Assembly (NCBI GenBank): GCA_050952465.1 | Contig: JBMNKZ010000007.1 | Span: 124,001 to 188,000, forward strand | Length of the DNA: 64,000 nt | Direction: 5' to 3' | DNA from: DUPU01 sp050952465 | Lineage (GTDB): Bacteria; Bacillota; Dehalobacteriia; Dehalobacteriales; Dehalobacteriaceae | Shown here: positions 61,654 to 64,000 of the stretch, piece by piece | Position numbering within the stretch: the stretch's first letter is position 1 | Layout: each line of letters opens with the position of its first letter | The notes under the pieces: model-generated | Told to the model about the DNA's origin: nothing | Database searches by the model: none | What the model saw: the letters and a program-made list of their open reading frames with translations, nothing else | Position numbers and translations under genes: made by a program

Positions 61654-64000
61654 ATGTTTAAATTTTTCAGCAAGAAACCGACCTATAAAATTAACCAAAG
61701 GAAAAAACCCATAAGTAACGAGAACACAGATACAACACTCCCTGAAGGGGATACAGCAAAAGACCCGTCTACCGAAGAAATTTTTTTGGAGGTCCCCATA
61801 GTTGAAACAGCACCCAAAAATACTCAGCAAATCACCAGAGGGGTTAAAGATAGGTTCTACAGCAGTCTCAAATATAACATGCAAAAAATCAGGGAGCGGA
61901 TCACCAGTCCCGACCTGGTCTTTGACCAACTAAAGGCGGGTATCGCTTATGAGAAGAAGGTTGTCATCTCCTATTTAAAAAACAGGGCAAATCCTGATCT
62001 GGTTAATGAAGTCAAAGATAGGATAAACAAGCTTAAGATTACTGCTGCATTAGACTGTAGCTATATTGAACGGGGTATCGAGGATTCTACATACAGTCCT
62101 TTCCCCCAAATAGAAGTCACTACCAGACCGGATGTAGTGGAATCAGCTTTATTACAAGGACGGGTGGCTATTATCCTGGAAGGAAGCGCGAATGTGCTTA
62201 TCGCACCAACCACCTTTTTTGATTTGATGGATACCCCAGAGGATGCCTTCAGCCGGTGGTCTTTCGCATCAAGTTTTTTTCGCATAGCCAGATTTATTAT
62301 GTTTCTCTTTGCCCTTTGCTTACCCGGTTTTTACATTGCTTTTACCTCTTATAATATTGAAATGATCCCTACCAGACTTTTGACCATCCTCCTAGGCAAC
62401 CGGGAACAAGCTGTCTTCCCTATCTATTTCGAAGCATTTCTCATGATGGGAGTTGTTGAGGCTGTCCGCATGATGCTGCTCAGCATGGAAAATCAGTTAG
62501 GGGCGACTATCGCTCTTTTTGCCGGGATCTCGTTGATTGGGGCAGGAATTGCCGGAAATATCGTCGGCATACCTATAACTATTATTGTCACCCTGACCAT
62601 TATTTCTTCCTATGCCATCCCCAATATTGATTTACGCTACAGTGTCCGGGTTCTGCAATTTTTTACCATGATCATATCTACCTTCTTGGGCCTATTCGGT
62701 TTTGCCGTTGCTTTCTTTTATATTTGTGTACATCTGGCAACCTTGAAATCCTTTGGCATCCCCTATATGGCACCGCTGGCACCTATTGAGGGAAGTGCCT
62801 GGGGGCAAACAATCTTTCGCCAAAACAGCAATACTATGCCCCAAGATGAGACTTATCAGCCTCTTACTAATGCCAAAGAGATAAACAATGCCCGTGCCAT
62901 AGCAGACAGCAATATAACTGATAACCTTGACAAGCTTTCCCCCAAAATACTGGCTACAGTACTGATAGTGACATTTTTTGAAGTGGAATTTGCAGCTGTT
63001 CCCCGGGCAGTAGTCAGTATTGCCGGAGAAGATGCCTGGCTGTCTTTGCTTATCGGAGGGATCATAGTAATTGGATCTGCTATATTATTAATTAAGTTAG
63101 CCTCTTTATTTCCCAGAGAAGGTTTCTTTACATATTCCAGGAAGGTTTGGGGCAAAGCCTTGGGTTCACTTATTAATTTTGCCTATATTGCTTTTTGGTT
63201 CCTCTATGTATCTACCCTTTTACAAGATACGGCTGCTATTAACCAAGGTTTGTTTCTCCCTACCACACCATCTATCGTACCTCTACTGGTAGTGATCATC
63301 GCCGTTATTGGGCTGGTTTCCTATGGTGTGGCCAACATTGTCCGATTATTTCAACTGCTTTTGCCTTTTATCGTGGTTCCCTTGATTATTATACTGTTCC
63401 TGATTATCCGACCCATTCAATTTACAAATTTCCTTCCCATGCTAAGCAACGGCATGCTGCCGATTCTGAAAGGGGCTTTTGTTTTTGCGGGGGCTTGGCA
63501 GGGACTGGAAGTAATCCTTTTTTTAGCTCCCTTTATTTCAAATATACATAAGGCCTATATCCCAACAATTGTTGGAATCTCCTTATTCATATTTCTGTTG
63601 ATCGCAATTGCCACCGGGACGATCGGGATTATGGGAGTGGAGAATATTAAAGAAACACTGCTCCCCAGCATCACCATGCTTTCCTTAATTGAGTTGCCGG
63701 GTTTCCCCGTGGAACGATTCGGTTTATTGTTGACTTTGCCCATGATTTTAGGGTTCTTTACCACTCTGGCCATATACATTTATCTAATAACCTTTCCCCT
63801 TATCGGCCTTTTCAAGCTTAAACATAGAAAACTTATTATTTCTCTGGTAGCCCTGCTGACCATTGCTACTATTTATTTAATACCGGATCAATCATGGACG
63901 TTAAAATTACGGCAAACCGTTCTCTATCTTACAGTACTGTTTATTCTGGTGATACCCTTATTTACTTTAATTTTAGCGAAAGTACGCGGTCAGGGGGCAG
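61654..64000 (+). CDS. GerA-GerB fusion spore germination receptor (3-prime end off the window)
   Basis: The frame is open from ATG 61654 to the window edge (782 codons, no stop). Residues about 1-75 are a hydrophilic tail. Residues 76-390 are a GerA subunit (SPDLVFDQLKAG, KKVVISYLKNRANPDLVNEV, GRVAIILEGSANVLIAPTTF, then about five membrane helices and LKSFGIPYMAPLAP). It lacks the first N-terminal subdomain of standard GerA. A 35-residue linker leads in frame into a GerB-type Spore_permease domain (about 430-782; AGEDAWLSLLIGG, PREGFFTYSRKVWG, about ten helices). The two are normally separate genes. It would sit in the spore inner membrane and sense germinants. A CATTTTA sigma-G-like -10 lies at 61523. 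Confidence 0.9.
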   Translation, partial: MFKFFSKKPTYKINQRKKPISNENTDTTLPEGDTAKDPSTEEIFLEVPIVETAPKNTQQITRGVKDRFYSSLKYNMQKIRERITSPDLVFDQLKAGIAYEKKVVISYLKNRANPDLVNEVKDRINKLKITAALDCSYIERGIEDSTYSPFPQIEVTTRPDVVESALLQGRVAIILEGSANVLIAPTTFFDLMDTPEDAFSRWSFASSFFRIARFIMFLFALCLPGFYIAFTSYNIEMIPTRLLTILLGNREQAVFPIYFEAFLMMGVVEAVRMMLLSMENQLGATIALFAGISLIGAGIAGNIVGIPITIIVTLTIISSYAIPNIDLRYSVRVLQFFTMIISTFLGLFGFAVAFFYICVHLATLKSFGIPYMAPLAPIEGSAWGQTIFRQNSNTMPQDETYQPLTNAKEINNARAIADSNITDNLDKLSPKILATVLIVTFFEVEFAAVPRAVVSIAGEDAWLSLLIGGIIVIGSAILLIKLASLFPREGFFTYSRKVWGKALGSLINFAYIAFWFLYVSTLLQDTAAINQGLFLPTTPSIVPLLVVIIAVIGLVSYGVANIVRLFQLLLPFIVVPLIIILFLIIRPIQFTNFLPMLSNGMLPILKGAFVFAGAWQGLEVILFLAPFISNIHKAYIPTIVGISLFIFLLIAIATGTIGIMGVENIKETLLPSITMLSLIELPGFPVERFGLLLTLPMILGFFTTLAIYIYLITFPLIGLFKLKHRKLIISLVALLTIATIYLIPDQSWTLKLRQTVLYLTVLFILVIPLFTLILAKVRGQGA

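Overview
The window looks like a chromosome segment of a low-GC, anaerobic, endospore-forming Firmicute, most likely class Clostridia (Peptococcaceae or a relative). The evidence is a GerA/GerB-type spore germination receptor at the right edge, a CotA-like multicopper oxidase, very small hydrophilic proteins with strong ribosome binding sites, the LL-diaminopimelate aminotransferase route to lysine, high-molecular-weight rubredoxin plus superoxide reductase, DUF438/DUF362 iron-sulfur proteins, and heavy use of sigma-54 activators. I saw no rRNA, tRNA or CRISPR array.

Layout. 0-9 kb: a DUF362 ferredoxin protein, two small hypothetical membrane proteins, then a sigma-54 module consisting of an activator, a near-consensus -24/-12 promoter, a DUF819 transporter and an N-carbamoylsarcosine-amidase-like cysteine hydrolase. 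An IS3-family element sits between activator and promoter. 9-26.5 kb: mostly single housekeeping or stress genes (ComEC-like metallo-hydrolase, LiaF-like protein, multicopper oxidase, azoreductase, ADP-ribosylglycohydrolase, DUF438-PAS sensor, two aminotransferases, TipA-like MerR regulator) and a three-gene surface-polysaccharide operon. 26.6-30 kb: malate synthase G facing a convergent LysR regulator, with three helically phased operator-like palindromes upstream of glcB.

30.4-36.3 kb is a repeat island: REP-like GAACCGTCCC elements, a Y1 (REP-associated) transposase, an IS1182-type element lodged inside a REP pair, and a decayed FAD oxidoreductase. 36-39 kb: MEDS histidine kinase, high-molecular-weight rubredoxin (with an internal ribosome site for a free rubredoxin) and desulfoferrodoxin. 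39-49.8 kb: two further identical copies of the first IS3 element and one different IS3 element. Between them lie a truncated DUF4317 gene, a metal cluster (HMA protein, P1B-ATPase, hemerythrin-like protein, tetraheme cytochrome) with two FNR/HcpR-type boxes, and an MFS transporter. 48-53.5 kb: a second sigma-54 module, where the activator gene is cut in two by the third IS3 copy. The exact 3-bp duplication and reading frame can be reconstructed, and its likely target, an Old-Yellow-Enzyme/dienoyl-CoA-reductase-type gene, keeps a promoter nearly identical to the one at 6.5 kb. 54-64 kb: lipoprotein serpin, groESL with CIRCE, a frameshifted glycerate kinase, a family 8 glycosyltransferase, guanine deaminase, and an open reading frame in which a shortened GerA subunit runs in frame into a GerB permease.

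The most unusual points are the GerA-GerB fusion, the pair of sigma-54 modules with matching promoters (one made an orphan by an IS), the +1 arrangement of orfA/orfB and long 3-prime hairpins in the IS3 elements, the REP/IS1182 nesting, and the internal start in hrb. Domain names come from recognising sequence motifs; no database search was possible.
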